A stretch of 64,000 nt of DNA from Bacteroidia bacterium (GTDB lineage: Bacteria; Bacteroidota; Bacteroidia; B-17B0; Aurantibacillaceae), in assembly GCA_016787785.1 (NCBI GenBank), contig JAEUTO010000011.1:124001-188000 (forward strand), written 5' to 3'. The first letter of the stretch is position 1, and every line of letters starts with the position of its first letter. The position numbers and the translations under genes were made by a program. The notes beneath the pieces are model-generated. The model did no database searches and had not been told where the DNA came from. It saw only the letters and a list, made by a program, of their open reading frames with translations. This document shows positions 52,615 through 61,395 of the stretch, in pieces.

Positions 52615-53121
52615 ATGTTCGCATTCAAATCCATTATTCAAAAATTTGCAAGCAAAGGCGAAAAAACCGGTTGGACATATGTTGACGTGCCACAGGATGT
52701 TTTACTAAAATTAAAACGACCTGATAAAAAAGAGTTTCGTGTTAAAGGCGTTATTGACGATGTGAAGTTTGATCGCATGGCAACCTATCCCATAGGCGAT
52801 GGAAATTTTATTATAGCAATTAATGCTGAGTTACGAAAAAAATTAGGAAAAAAAGAAGGCGCCATGGTTTCTTTAAAAATAACATTGGATAAAAGTGCGC
52901 CACTTCAATCGGAAGAATTAATAGAAGCGTTGAATGAAGATAAGATCGCTAAGAAACAATTTGATTCGTTGTTATTATCGCATCGCAATTATTTTCACCG
53001 CTATGTTTATACTGCTAAAGGAATGGATACTAAAGCCGGGCGCATTGTAAATATAATTAACGCCATGTATAAAAAACAAAATTTTGGCGAAATGATCAGA
53101 AGCTTAAAGAAAGAGAAATAA
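52615..53121 (+). CDS. DUF1905/YdeI-like protein
   Basis: A 168-residue cytoplasmic protein. The N-terminal part (about 1-105) fits DUF1905, a small beta-barrel-like domain: GWTYVDVPQDVLLKLKRP, FRVKGVIDDVKFDRMATYP and LRKKLGKKEGAMVSLKITLD. The C-terminal part (about 115-168) fits the YdeI/OmpD-associated helical domain: ALNEDKIAKKQFDSLLLSHR and YVYTAKGMDTKAGRIVNII. The function of this family is unknown; Bacillus YdeI-type proteins are linked to peptide resistance only by annotation. The stop abuts the stop of the convergent lipoprotein gene. Confidence 0.82.
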   Translation: MFAFKSIIQKFASKGEKTGWTYVDVPQDVLLKLKRPDKKEFRVKGVIDDVKFDRMATYPIGDGNFIIAINAELRKKLGKKEGAMVSLKITLDKSAPLQSEELIEALNEDKIAKKQFDSLLLSHRNYFHRYVYTAKGMDTKAGRIVNIINAMYKKQNFGEMIRSLKKEK

Positions 53122-53628
53122 TTACTTTTTATTTTCTTCTAAAGTAAATTTCCATTCCTTGGCAAATTTCATTTGTGCTGCCTGAATTTTGTTGTAGGCA
53201 TTGTCATAATCTGCATCAAACTTAGTTGCTATCTCCGTTATCTTATCAAGATCGGCCTGCGTAATTTGCGTGCTGTCTTTCGACATGATCTCCACCATTT
53301 GTGTTCCTTCAACTGTTGCAATAGAATGCAAGGCTTTAAAATAATCATTGGCAACATCAATAAATTCTTTTTTATCTGCAAAGGGTCCTATCTTTTTGCA
53401 TGCATCCATACTCGTTTGTGATTTATCTACAAATAATTTATGACTGATCTTTAGCGAGTCAATGTTGTGACCATCTATCTGATCTAAAAATAAAGTATGC
53501 TCAATGGTTAAACCGTCAATAATACCGGTAATATTATCATTATAAGCAATAGCTTCATTTTGAGTTGGTCCGCAAGAAACCATTATTAATAATAAAATTG
53601 CACTTGCAAAAAGGGATAATTTTTTCAT
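53122..53628 (-). CDS. Helical lipoprotein of unknown function (LIC11966-like)
   Basis: A 168-residue predicted lipoprotein: the leader MKKLSLFASAILLLIMVSC ends in a lipobox-like MVSC. The mature part is mostly helical with regular charged patterns (TIEHTLFLDQIDGHNIDSLK, KEFIDVANDYFKALHSIATV, DADYDNAYNKIQAAQMKFAK), which resembles the LIC11966-type surface protein group, though this is only a weak match. I chose the ATG at 53628 because the frame further upstream runs into the ahcY terminator hairpin. No function is known. Confidence 0.7.
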   Translation of the reverse strand: MKKLSLFASAILLLIMVSCGPTQNEAIAYNDNITGIIDGLTIEHTLFLDQIDGHNIDSLKISHKLFVDKSQTSMDACKKIGPFADKKEFIDVANDYFKALHSIATVEGTQMVEIMSKDSTQITQADLDKITEIATKFDADYDNAYNKIQAAQMKFAKEWKFTLEENKK

Positions 53629-53650
53629 GTTAGATGTTGTTATTAAAAAA

Positions 53651-53680
53651 ATGATCCGCACAGTGGCGGATCATTTTTAA
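53651..53680 (-). terminator. Terminator after ahcY
   Basis: A perfect 9-bp stem ATGATCCGC/GCGGATCAT (53651-53659 with 53666-53674) around a 6-base loop. Reading the minus strand it is followed by TTTTTTAATA, so it ends ahcY transcription before the lipoprotein gene. A shorter T-run on the other side allows weak action on the plus strand. Confidence 0.9.
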
Positions 53681-53698
53681 ATTATTTATTTTTTATTT

Positions 53699-55015
53699 TT
53701 AGTATCTGTAAGCGTCGCCCTTAAATGGTCCTTCAACTTTCACGCCAATATAATCTGCCTGATCTTTGTTTAACACATCTAATTCAACACCAATTTTACC
53801 TAAGTGTAAACGAGCAACTTTCTCATCTAAAATTTTTGGTAACACATAAACTTTTTTCTCATAAGCTGCAGTGTTTGTCCATAATTCTAATTGCGCTAAC
53901 GTTTGATTTGTAAATGAATTACTCATTACAAAACTTGGGTGACCTGTAGCACAACCTAAGTTAACCAAACGGCCTTCGGCTAAAACAATAATGTTTTTAC
54001 CGTTAATAGTGTATTGATCAACTTGTGGTTTAATAGTGTCTTTAGTATTGCCATAATTTTTGTTCAACCATGCCATATCAATTTCAGTATCAAAGTGCCC
54101 AATGTTACAAACAATAGCACCATGTTTCATTGATTCGAAATGACGGCCAACAATAATATCTTTATTTCCGGTTGTAGTAACTAAGATATCTGCAATTTTT
54201 GCAGCGTTATCCATTTTCATTACCTGATAACCATCCATTGCAGCTTGTAAAGCACAAATAGGATCAATTTCAGTTACAATAACACGAACACCTTGCGATG
54301 AAAGTGATTGCGCCGAACCTTTACCAACATCACCATAACCTGCAACAACAGCAATTTTACCTGCCATCATAATATCTGTTGCGCGACGGATAGCATCAAC
54401 TAATGATTCGCGGCAGCCATATTTGTTATCAAATTTAGATTTTGTAACAGAGTCGTTTACGTTAATAGCAGGCAATAATAAAGTACCTTTTGCCATACGC
54501 TCGTATAAACGGTGAACGCCTGTAGTTGTTTCTTCAGATAATCCTTTAATACCCGCAGCTAATTCAGGGTATTGATCAAACACCATGTTTGTAAGATCGC
54601 CACCATCATCTAAAATCATATTTAAAGGTTTACGATCTTCGCCAAACCATAAAGTTTGTTCAATACACCAATCAAACTCCTCTGCTGTCATACCTTTCCA
54701 GGCATAAACCTGTATACCAGCTGCTGCAATTGCTGCTGCAGCATGATCTTGAGTTGAGAATATGTTACATGAACTCCAGGTAACCTCAGCACCTAAAGCC
54801 GTTAATGTTTCAATTAAAACCGCTGTTTGGATGGTCATATGCAGACAGCCTGCAATACGTGCACCTTTTAATGGTTGAGATTTACCGTATTCGGCACGAA
54901 GAGCCATTAAACCCGGCATTTCTTCTTCGGCTAATTTAATTTCTTTACGACCCCACTCTGCTAAAGACATGTCTTTAACTTTGCTTTTTACGTACTTTGT
55001 AGCTGTAACTGGCAT
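53699..55015 (-). CDS. ahcY: S-adenosylhomocysteinase
   Basis: AhcY splits S-adenosylhomocysteine into homocysteine and adenosine, keeping SAM-dependent methylation going. The 438 residues match the bacterial form. Visible motifs are [60 protein letters not shown], the NAD-binding [35 protein letters not shown] and the C-terminal KGDAYRY. It has a near-perfect promoter about 38 bases upstream and a strong terminator, so it is a single-gene unit. Divergent from the phosphopantetheinyl transferase gene. Confidence 0.97.
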   Translation of the reverse strand: MPVTATKYVKSKVKDMSLAEWGRKEIKLAEEEMPGLMALRAEYGKSQPLKGARIAGCLHMTIQTAVLIETLTALGAEVTWSSCNIFSTQDHAAAAIAAAGIQVYAWKGMTAEEFDWCIEQTLWFGEDRKPLNMILDDGGDLTNMVFDQYPELAAGIKGLSEETTTGVHRLYERMAKGTLLLPAINVNDSVTKSKFDNKYGCRESLVDAIRRATDIMMAGKIAVVAGYGDVGKGSAQSLSSQGVRVIVTEIDPICALQAAMDGYQVMKMDNAAKIADILVTTTGNKDIIVGRHFESMKHGAIVCNIGHFDTEIDMAWLNKNYGNTKDTIKPQVDQYTINGKNIIVLAEGRLVNLGCATGHPSFVMSNSFTNQTLAQLELWTNTAAYEKKVYVLPKILDEKVARLHLGKIGVELDVLNKDQADYIGVKVEGPFKGDAYRY

Positions 55016-55052
55016 ATTATTATGTTTTTAATTATTAATTTTTTAAGGAATA

Positions 55053-55083
55053 CAAAGATAAGTCATAAGTTTGTAATTCTCAA
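55053..55083 (-). promoter_or_regulatory. Promoter of ahcY
   Basis: On the minus strand TTG (55083-55081), 20 bases, then TATCTTTG (55060-55053). Both elements and their spacing are an exact fit to the Bacteroidota promoter. The leader would be about 30 bases. Confidence 0.8.
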
Positions 55084-55093
55084 CTAATTATTT

Positions 55094-55666
55094 GTGATTA
55101 ACACAAGAAATATAAGCCCTTTTATTGCTGTTGGTATTCTAAACCTTAACGAATTTGCCAGCGAGCACGCAAATATGTCAAAGCGAGAGCTTGAGAAGGC
55201 CGGGAGCAAATTTTTATTGACACAAATGTTAAAAACAGAAGCTTTTGAATTGAATTACACAGCAGAAAAGAAACCCTTTTTAAATGCAAGAACGGAGCAT
55301 ATTTCAATCTCACATTCGCACGATAAACTGGCCGTTATTATTAACCAAAAAGAGAATACCGGCATTGATATTGAACTAATAAGAGATAAGGTTTTAAAGA
55401 TCCAACATAAGTTCTTAAATCAAAACGAAATAAATTTTACTAAAAATAACATAGAAAAATTGATTACGGTTTGGGCCGCAAAAGAGGCCATGTATAAGGT
55501 TTACGGACTAAAAGAACTTGATTTTAAACGTAATTTATTTGTTGAAGAGTTTGATGGCGCCGTTATTTTTGGTAAAATTGATATTGGAAGTTTTAAAAAA
55601 AGCTACCAACTGGTGTGCGAAAATGTAGATGATTATAAAATGGTGTACGTTTTAAATGAAATTTAA
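55094..55666 (+). CDS. 4'-phosphopantetheinyl transferase (Sfp/AcpT-like)
   Basis: A 190-residue enzyme of the Sfp/AcpT kind that attaches the phosphopantetheine arm of CoA to a carrier protein Ser. The family motifs are HISISHSHDKLAVIINQK, the metal-binding GIDIELIRDKV, and WAAKEAMYKVYG (WxxKEAxxK). Its size falls between AcpS and full-length Sfp. The start is a GTG at 55094; an ATG is not available nearby without loss of the conserved N-terminus. Its last codons overlap the GGGP synthase gene by 11 bases, so the two are translationally coupled. Confidence 0.88.
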   Translation: MINTRNISPFIAVGILNLNEFASEHANMSKRELEKAGSKFLLTQMLKTEAFELNYTAEKKPFLNARTEHISISHSHDKLAVIINQKENTGIDIELIRDKVLKIQHKFLNQNEINFTKNNIEKLITVWAAKEAMYKVYGLKELDFKRNLFVEEFDGAVIFGKIDIGSFKKSYQLVCENVDDYKMVYVLNEI

Positions 55667-56372
55667 TGATCTTATAAAAAAACTTAAGGGTTTTAAAAAG
55701 CCTTTATTGGCAGTGCTTATAGACCCTGATAAGTTTAACCCCGAGCTGGTACAACTTGCCAATAAAAACAAAGTGGCCTGTTTTTTGGTTGGCGGCAGTG
55801 AGTTGGTAAAAGGCGACGTTACAAAAACAATTTTGGCAATTAAAAAGATCTCTAAGATCCCGGTAATATTATTTCCTGGCAACGAAACGCAATTGTCAAA
55901 GCATGCCGATGGGCTTCTATTATTAAGTCTTTTATCCGGCAGAAACCCCGATTATCTTATCAGTAAGCACGTTACTGCGGCCCCGCTTATTAAAAAAATG
56001 AAGTTGGGACATTTACCAACCGCTTATTTATTGATAAATGGCGGCGCTACCTCAACAACCGAACGGGTTACTGGCACTTTGCCGTTAGACCCAAAACACA
56101 AAACCCTCATTATAAATACCGCCGTTGCCGCCGAACAGCTAGGCTTCAAAGCCGTTTATCTTGAAGCCGGAAGTGGCGCCAAAACAAGTGTTTCAGCCCC
56201 TTTAATTAAAAACATAAAAAAAGAAATTAGCCTACCACTTATTGTGGGCGGCGGCATAGATTCGAGGAAAAAAGCAGAAGAAATAATAAAAGCCGGGGCA
56301 AATATGATTGTAATTGGTAATGCATTAGAAAAAAATGTATTTTTATTAGCTGAAATAAGCAAGTGTTTTTAA
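55656..56372 (+). CDS. Geranylgeranylglyceryl/heptaprenylglyceryl phosphate synthase
   Basis: A 238-residue TIM-barrel prenyltransferase of the GGGP synthase/PcrB family, which joins a long polyprenyl diphosphate to sn-glycerol-1-phosphate. Motifs are LLAVLIDPDKFNPELV, CFLVGGSELVKGDVTKTI, PVILFPGNETQLS, YLLINGGATSTTERVTGT, VYLEAGSGAKTSVSAPLI and LIVGGGIDSRKKAEEIIKAG. Bacteroidota are known to encode members of the archaeal-like branch. The first bases overlap the phosphopantetheinyl transferase gene. The polyprenyl length used and any sn-glycerol-1-phosphate source cannot be judged from this window. Confidence 0.9.
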   Translation: MKFNDLIKKLKGFKKPLLAVLIDPDKFNPELVQLANKNKVACFLVGGSELVKGDVTKTILAIKKISKIPVILFPGNETQLSKHADGLLLLSLLSGRNPDYLISKHVTAAPLIKKMKLGHLPTAYLLINGGATSTTERVTGTLPLDPKHKTLIINTAVAAEQLGFKAVYLEAGSGAKTSVSAPLIKNIKKEISLPLIVGGGIDSRKKAEEIIKAGANMIVIGNALEKNVFLLAEISKCF

Positions 56373-56389
56373 TTTAGGGTTAAGCAAGT

Positions 56390-57019
56390 ATGAAGTTATT
56401 CGTAATAACATCTTCGAAAGATGTACCTGATGAAACCAGTTTGATAACAAAAATGTTTGAAAGCGGGTTAACGAATTTACATTTGCGAAAACCTAAATAT
56501 TCAACCAACCAAATGACCGATTTTTTGAATGAGATCCCGGTACATTTTCATAAATACATTGTCATTCATTCGCATCATCAATTAGCGTTAAAGTTCGATC
56601 TTAAAGGAATACATTTAACCAGTACACATCTTTCTAAAAAGTGGAAGTACTTTTTTGTGCGCCAACGTTTAAAGTTAAAATTTAGCAAAATTTCTAAAAG
56701 CAGATCTTATTCCAGATTGCAACAAGTATATAACAAAGAAGAACATGTGTTCGATTATATTTTGATGGGCACGATGTTTAATAACATTACCGGCGATTTT
56801 TACTCCGGCTTTTATGAAGTGGGCGTTAAAGCTGCATTAAAAAATTCAGGAAAAAGATTTGTTGCCCGTGGCGGCACGTCGCCTAAAACCATTGCTAAAG
56901 CTGCAGAGCTGGGTTTTTATGGTCTGGCATTTAATTCCTACATCTGGGATCATACTACGCCTTACGATCACTTTTTAAAGATCCTTGAAACCTATAAAGA
57001 AAATAATCTGGAGATCTAG
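56390..57019 (+). CDS. Thiamine phosphate synthase-like (ThiE/TenI) protein
   Basis: A 209-residue TIM-barrel protein that looks like the ThiE/TenI family. Family landmarks are LFVITSSKDVPDE at the start, TNLHLRKPKYS, VIHSHHQLALKFDLKGIHLT, the strand ILMGTMFNNITG, and FVARGGTSPKTIAKAAELGF with YGLAFNSYIWDH near the end. ThiE joins HMP-pyrophosphate and thiazole phosphate; TenI is a thiazole tautomerase. The usual ThiE phosphate-binding GG and GASTH motifs are changed, so a TenI-like or altered role is possible. It follows the GGGP synthase gene by 17 bases and precedes pnuC by 3. Confidence 0.72.
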   Translation: MKLFVITSSKDVPDETSLITKMFESGLTNLHLRKPKYSTNQMTDFLNEIPVHFHKYIVIHSHHQLALKFDLKGIHLTSTHLSKKWKYFFVRQRLKLKFSKISKSRSYSRLQQVYNKEEHVFDYILMGTMFNNITGDFYSGFYEVGVKAALKNSGKRFVARGGTSPKTIAKAAELGFYGLAFNSYIWDHTTPYDHFLKILETYKENNLEI

Positions 57020-57022
57020 GCA

Positions 57023-57568
57023 ATGTCGGTTCTTGGACTTATAGCCTTAATTACCGGTGTACTTGGTGTTTGGCTAACTATTAAAGAAAACATCTGGTGC
57101 TGGCCAATATCCATTATGGCCGTTTGCGCTTCCATAGTAGAGTTTTATGAAGAAAGATTATTTGGCGATATGGGCCTGCAGGTTTTTTATTTGGGCGCTG
57201 CTGTTTATGGCTGGTATTTTTGGAATAAAAATAAAGAGAGGGAATTTAAAGTAGAAAAATTGCCGCTTAGATTAATTCCTGTTTTAATTTTAACTACAAT
57301 AGCGCAAATAGTTTTATTTTATTTTTTAATTGGATTCTTAAAAGGTGATAAAGTTCTGTTTGACGCTACATTAACGGCTTGCAGTTTAACTGCTACTTAT
57401 ATGATGACCAAAAAATGGGTTGAGAACTGGTTGGCATGGGTGTTGATTGATGGTGCTTATGTTGTTCTATACGGCGTAAAATTTATGTGGCTGTTTGCAG
57501 TATTATATTTATTTTTTACGATAATGGCTTTTTATGGTTGGATAAAATGGAGAAAAGCCGCGTCATAA
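57023..57568 (+). CDS. pnuC: PnuC-type vitamin-related transporter
   Basis: A 181-residue membrane protein with about seven helices that matches PnuC, the facilitator for nicotinamide riboside. The family signature is LTIKENIWCWPISIMAVCAS, followed by FLGAAVYGWYFW-like FYLGAAVYGWYFWNKNKERE and, near the end, NWLAWVLIDGAYVVLYGVKF. Because the previous gene is ThiE-like, a thiamine-transporting PnuT cannot be excluded; a NadR-like kinase gene overlaps the 3' end, which favours nicotinamide riboside. Confidence 0.88.
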   Translation: MSVLGLIALITGVLGVWLTIKENIWCWPISIMAVCASIVEFYEERLFGDMGLQVFYLGAAVYGWYFWNKNKEREFKVEKLPLRLIPVLILTTIAQIVLFYFLIGFLKGDKVLFDATLTACSLTATYMMTKKWVENWLAWVLIDGAYVVLYGVKFMWLFAVLYLFFTIMAFYGWIKWRKAAS

Positions 57569-58074
57569 AAATTGCAGTAATAGGTGCTGAAAGTACCGGT
57601 AAATCGGAGCTTTGCGAAGCCCTGGCAAAACACTATCAAACTGTTTGGGTGCCCGAATATGCCCGTGAATATTTTGATGATTCGGATATTTATAATTATA
57701 CACAAAATGATCTGATAGTTATTGCACAAAAACAAATTGAACTGGAGAACGCTCAATTAAAAAAAGCAAAACGTTTTTTGTTTAGCGATACAACACTTAT
57801 TACCATTAAAATTTGGGCCGAACTGGAGTTTAAACAAACACCTGCATTTATAATCGAGCATTTAAACAAAGTAAACTATGATCATTATTTGATCATGGAT
57901 AATGATATGAAATGGGTAAAGGATGGTTTGCGCCAAAACAAGTTTAGCAGAAATATGATCCTTAAAATGAATAAAAAGGAAGTAAAAGACTTGCACGCTT
58001 CTTTTTCTGTAATAAATGGAATGGATGAAGAGCGGGTAAAGAGCGCAATTAAAGTAATTGACGAGTTATTTTAG
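57547..58074 (+). CDS. NadR-like ATPase/nicotinamide riboside kinase
   Basis: A 175-residue P-loop kinase matching the C-terminal ribosylnicotinamide kinase domain of NadR. The Walker A motif is VIGAESTGKSELCEALAKHY, then VWVPEYAREYFDDSDI, and the later LFSDTTLITIKIWAELEF is the usual Walker-B-like strand. The N-terminal adenylyltransferase and repressor parts of full NadR are absent. The best start is the ATG at 57547, which overlaps pnuC by 22 bases; an upstream ATG at 57487 would add residues with no similarity. It probably phosphorylates nicotinamide riboside after uptake by PnuC. Confidence 0.82.
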   Translation: MEKSRVIKIAVIGAESTGKSELCEALAKHYQTVWVPEYAREYFDDSDIYNYTQNDLIVIAQKQIELENAQLKKAKRFLFSDTTLITIKIWAELEFKQTPAFIIEHLNKVNYDHYLIMDNDMKWVKDGLRQNKFSRNMILKMNKKEVKDLHASFSVINGMDEERVKSAIKVIDELF

Positions 58075-58482
58075 ATCTACCCCACCCATTTCGCAGATCT
58101 TAAAGAACTCGCTTTCGGTTACTTTTCCGGTGCTTAAGCGTGAAAGTCTTATTAGATCCATTGTTTTAAAAAAAGGGTCCTTTTTGAGCGTTTCAAGCGT
58201 TACGGCCTTTTTAAGATCTTTGTAGGGCGCAAATTCCACCGCCAGCCAGGCAGTTTCTTTTGTTGTTGGGTCCTGAAAATGCTCTTTTGTTACTTTAGCA
58301 ATGCCAACTATTTCCATACCCTCGTTACTATGGTAAAAAAAAGCCAGGTCGCCTTTTTTCATATCCCTTAAATTATTGCGGGCGGCATAGTTACGCACGC
58401 CGGTCCAATCGGTTTTTTTGTCTTTTTTAAGCTGTTCCCAGCTATAGGCCGAGGGTTCTGATTTTATAAGCCAGTAATTCAT
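58066..58482 (-). CDS. EVE domain protein
   Basis: A 138-residue single EVE domain protein, a PUA-like fold that reads modified bases in DNA or RNA. The N-terminus MNYWLIKSEPSAYSWEQLKK is typical, as are WTGVRNYAARNNLRDMKKGD, LAFFYHSNEGMEIVGIAKV, and the C-terminal LIRLSRLSTGKVTESEFFKI. It overlaps the 3' end of the kinase gene by 9 bases (convergent). A modification-dependent restriction role is not suggested by the neighbours. Confidence 0.92.
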   Translation of the reverse strand: MNYWLIKSEPSAYSWEQLKKDKKTDWTGVRNYAARNNLRDMKKGDLAFFYHSNEGMEIVGIAKVTKEHFQDPTTKETAWLAVEFAPYKDLKKAVTLETLKKDPFFKTMDLIRLSRLSTGKVTESEFFKICEMGGVDLK

Positions 58483-58678
58483 AAATTTAAGATATAAAGG
58501 TTGAAATTAGTAAAATTATAAGGATTTGGGCAATTTAACAGCCTGTTATTAAGCAAAAGTTTTTGTCCAAAACTTTCCAGTCTGACAAACTTTTCAACCA
58601 TTAATTAAAAATCTTATAAACAATCTCAAAAGCCAGTTAAATTGGTGGTTCAAAAAAGAAATTTCAGCGAAAACAGAC

Positions 58679-58708
58679 TTGTTTTTGAATAAAATATACC
58701 TACATTTG
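58679..58708 (+). promoter_or_regulatory. Promoter of the ATP synthase operon
   Basis: TTG at 58679-58681, 19 bases, then TACATTTG at 58701-58708, an exact fit to the Bacteroidota promoter. Transcription would start near 58714, giving atpB a leader of about 30 bases. Confidence 0.82.
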
Positions 58709-58744
58709 CGCCCGGAAATAAGATCATAATACACCAACAAAGTA

Positions 58745-59965
58745 ATGGCCAGTAAAATTAGCACACACAAGAGATTTACAAGTATCTGTTTTGTGATATT
58801 TGCCCTGTTTTTCTCACTTTCTTTTAATTTAAAGGCTTCTGAGCCTGTTGAACCTTCTACTAATGAAGCTGTTTTGAGTCAGGGCCACGCAACTTCGCAT
58901 ACCGAAGAAGACCCTAACAAGCCTGTAGATATTGCCTCTATTGCTTTTGAGCATATTTTAGATTCACATTCATGGCATTTATTTGGCGACCACGAACATG
59001 CTGTTTCTATGCCGCTACCGGTTATTCTTAAAACCGACAATGGTATTGTAACCTTTATGTCATCTGCTTTTCACCATGATACACACGGAACACATGTTGC
59101 AGAAATTAATGGTCAGCGTTTTGTTAATTTTAAAGAAACTATTTATTTGGCTTCCGATTTTCCAAATGAGCATGGGCAGTATTTAAATATTCAAAAGGAC
59201 GAAAAAGGCGAAGAAACTATTACCAATGTTGCCCCTCTTGATTTCTCTATCACTAAAAACGCAACGCAATTATTGCTTTCGGCTTTAGTATTGATCTTAT
59301 TATTTACCTCGGTTGCCAAAGCATACAAAAAAACCGGTGTTACTACCGCCCCAAAAGGCAAACAATCTTTCTTAGAGCCACTTATTGTATTTGTAAGAGA
59401 CGATCTTGCAAAAGGCAATATTGGTGCAAAAGGCGAAAAATTTACGCCCTACCTTCTTACAGTATTCTTTATTATTTTAATTAATAACGTATTGGGTCTT
59501 ATACCTATTAGTGCCAACCTTACTGGTAATATAGCGTTTACACTTGTTCTTTCTGTATTTACATTATTACTTACAGTATTTAATGGTAACAAGAATTATT
59601 GGGGCCATATTTTTACACCTCACGCTCCAAAAGCATTATGGATCATTCTTATCCCGATCGAGATCATTGGTGTTTTTACAAAGCCTTTCGCTTTAATGAT
59701 ACGTTTGTTCGCTAATATTAGCGCGGGTCACATTATTATCATCTCGCTTGTAGGCTTGATCTTTATGTTCAAGAGTCTTTTAATTTCTCCAATTGCTGTT
59801 GGATTTGCTTTATTCATTGATGTTCTTGAAGTATTGGTTGCCGTATTGCAAGCATATATCTTTACATTACTAACCGCACTTTTTATTGGTTCGGCAGTAG
59901 CAGATCATAATGAAGATGGGCAGCATGATTCAGCAGATGAGAAGTTGGCAGGAGAACATCATTAA
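58745..59965 (+). CDS. atpB: ATP synthase subunit a
   Basis: The proton-channel subunit a of F0. With 406 residues it is longer than E. coli subunit a (271), because a signal peptide-like leader (about residues 10-30, FVIFALFFSLSFNLKASEP) and an extra His-rich periplasmic domain of about 140 residues come before the helices. This extension is common in Bacteroidota. The essential arginine is in FALMIRLFANISAGHIIIIS. The C-terminus is rich in His and acidic residues. It is the first gene of the atpBEFHAG operon. Confidence 0.95.
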   Translation: MASKISTHKRFTSICFVIFALFFSLSFNLKASEPVEPSTNEAVLSQGHATSHTEEDPNKPVDIASIAFEHILDSHSWHLFGDHEHAVSMPLPVILKTDNGIVTFMSSAFHHDTHGTHVAEINGQRFVNFKETIYLASDFPNEHGQYLNIQKDEKGEETITNVAPLDFSITKNATQLLLSALVLILLFTSVAKAYKKTGVTTAPKGKQSFLEPLIVFVRDDLAKGNIGAKGEKFTPYLLTVFFIILINNVLGLIPISANLTGNIAFTLVLSVFTLLLTVFNGNKNYWGHIFTPHAPKALWIILIPIEIIGVFTKPFALMIRLFANISAGHIIIISLVGLIFMFKSLLISPIAVGFALFIDVLEVLVAVLQAYIFTLLTALFIGSAVADHNEDGQHDSADEKLAGEHH

Positions 59966-59984
59966 TAAACGAAAAATTGAATAA

Positions 59985-60215
<231 letters not shown>

Positions 60216-60227
60216 TTTTACCGAAAG

Positions 60228-60262
60228 GGTCAAAGCTTGCACGGTTGGTACAGGCTTTGACC
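60228..60262 (+). terminator. Intercistronic hairpin between atpE and atpF
   Basis: GGTCAAAGCTTG (60228-60239) pairs with CAGGCTTTGACC (60251-60262): 12 bp with one G-U, around an 11-base loop, followed by ATTTTTAATT. It has the form of a partial terminator. A second copy of the 3' arm, TTGACCTTT at 60282-60290, could pair with the upstream AAAGGGTCAA (one-base bulge) instead. Confidence 0.75.
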
Positions 60263-60304
60263 ATTTTTAATTGAAAAAAAATTGACCTTTAAAAATAATA
60301 TATC

Positions 60305-60820
60305 ATGAACAATTTGTTTATTCTTGCAGGCCTTACAGATCCGGGGATCGGACTTATCTTCTGGACAAGTATCGTATTTTTACTTTTAGTAGGGATCTTA
60401 GGAAAATATGCCTGGAAACCAATTCTTGGAGCGATCAAAACACGTGAAGAAGGAATTGAAAAAGCTTTAGCAAGTGCCGAAAGTGCATTGAACGACATGC
60501 GTGAGCTAAAATCAAATAATGAAAAGATCTTAGCGGAAGCGCGTAACGAACGTGATGCTTTAATTAAAGAAGCGCGCGAAGCAAAAGATGCTATTATTAA
60601 CGAAGCAAAAACTAAAGCTCAAAAAGATGCTGATAGAATTATGGCTTCTGCAAGAGAGCAAATAGTAAACGAGAAAAATGCAGCAGTTACTGAATTAAAA
60701 AATCAAGTAGCTACGTTATCAATTGAAATTGCAGAAAAAATATTACGCAGCGAATTGTCTTCTGATGAAAAACAAAAAGCGTTGGTAAATAATTTAATGA
60801 AAGACGTAAACCTGAACTAA
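60305..60820 (+). CDS. atpF: ATP synthase subunit b
   Basis: The peripheral-stalk subunit b, 171 residues. One N-terminal membrane helix (LIFWTSIVFLLLVGILGKYA) is followed by a conserved WKPILGAIKTREEGIEKALA and a long hydrophilic helix with A/E/K-rich repeats to the C-terminus. It dimerises to hold the stator. The start is at ATG 60305, just after the hairpin and its alternative arm. The stop lies 1 base before the atpH start. Confidence 0.95.
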   Translation: MNNLFILAGLTDPGIGLIFWTSIVFLLLVGILGKYAWKPILGAIKTREEGIEKALASAESALNDMRELKSNNEKILAEARNERDALIKEAREAKDAIINEAKTKAQKDADRIMASAREQIVNEKNAAVTELKNQVATLSIEIAEKILRSELSSDEKQKALVNNLMKDVNLN

Positions 60821-60821
60821 G

Positions 60822-61376
60822 ATGATCGTTGGCGCAAGATATGGTAAATCCCTTGTGGATCTTTCAATTGAAAATAAACAATTGGACGAGACGAGGAAGG
60901 ACATGAAGTTGGTTAAACAAATTTGTGATGAGAATCACGATTTTGTTGTGTTATTAAATAGCCCTGTTGTTAAAACCGACAAAAAATTAGAGATCCTTAA
61001 TTCTATTTTTAATGGCAAAATCTCTAAATTATCTTTATCATTTTTAAACTTGTTGGCAAAAAAACGTCGCGAGTCGTATATCCCCGAAATTGCTGTAGCC
61101 TTTGACGAACAATTTAAAGCGCAAAAAAATATAACAACTGCGGTTATTACAACCGCAACCGGCTTAGATACTAAATTAAAAGCACGTGTGTTAGAGATCG
61201 TTAAACAAAATGCAGGTGCCGGTGAAGTTGAGTTGGTTGAGAAAGTAGATGCATCTATTTTAGGCGGATTTGTTTTAGCAATTAGCGATAAACAATTAGA
61301 TCAAAGCGTAAAACGCAAATTGAATGACCTTAGAAAGAATTTATTAAGTAATAAATATATACCTAGTAGTAATTAA
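60822..61376 (+). CDS. atpH: ATP synthase subunit delta
   Basis: Delta subunit (OSCP) of F1, 184 residues, normal length. It starts MIVGARYGKSLVDLSIEN and contains VVLLNSPVVKTDKKLEILNS, FLNLLAKKRRESYIPEIAVA and the C-terminal LVEKVDASILGGFVLAISDK, typical of the family. It links the top of F1 to subunit b. It lies between atpF and atpA. Confidence 0.94.
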   Translation: MIVGARYGKSLVDLSIENKQLDETRKDMKLVKQICDENHDFVVLLNSPVVKTDKKLEILNSIFNGKISKLSLSFLNLLAKKRRESYIPEIAVAFDEQFKAQKNITTAVITTATGLDTKLKARVLEIVKQNAGAGEVELVEKVDASILGGFVLAISDKQLDQSVKRKLNDLRKNLLSNKYIPSSN

Positions 61377-61395
61377 TAATTGAATCCAAAATAAA

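Noticed and set aside
58066-58482. EVE protein as part of a modification-dependent defence locus
   Set aside because: Its neighbours are vitamin salvage and ATP synthase genes; a stand-alone EVE protein is common and gives no support for defence.
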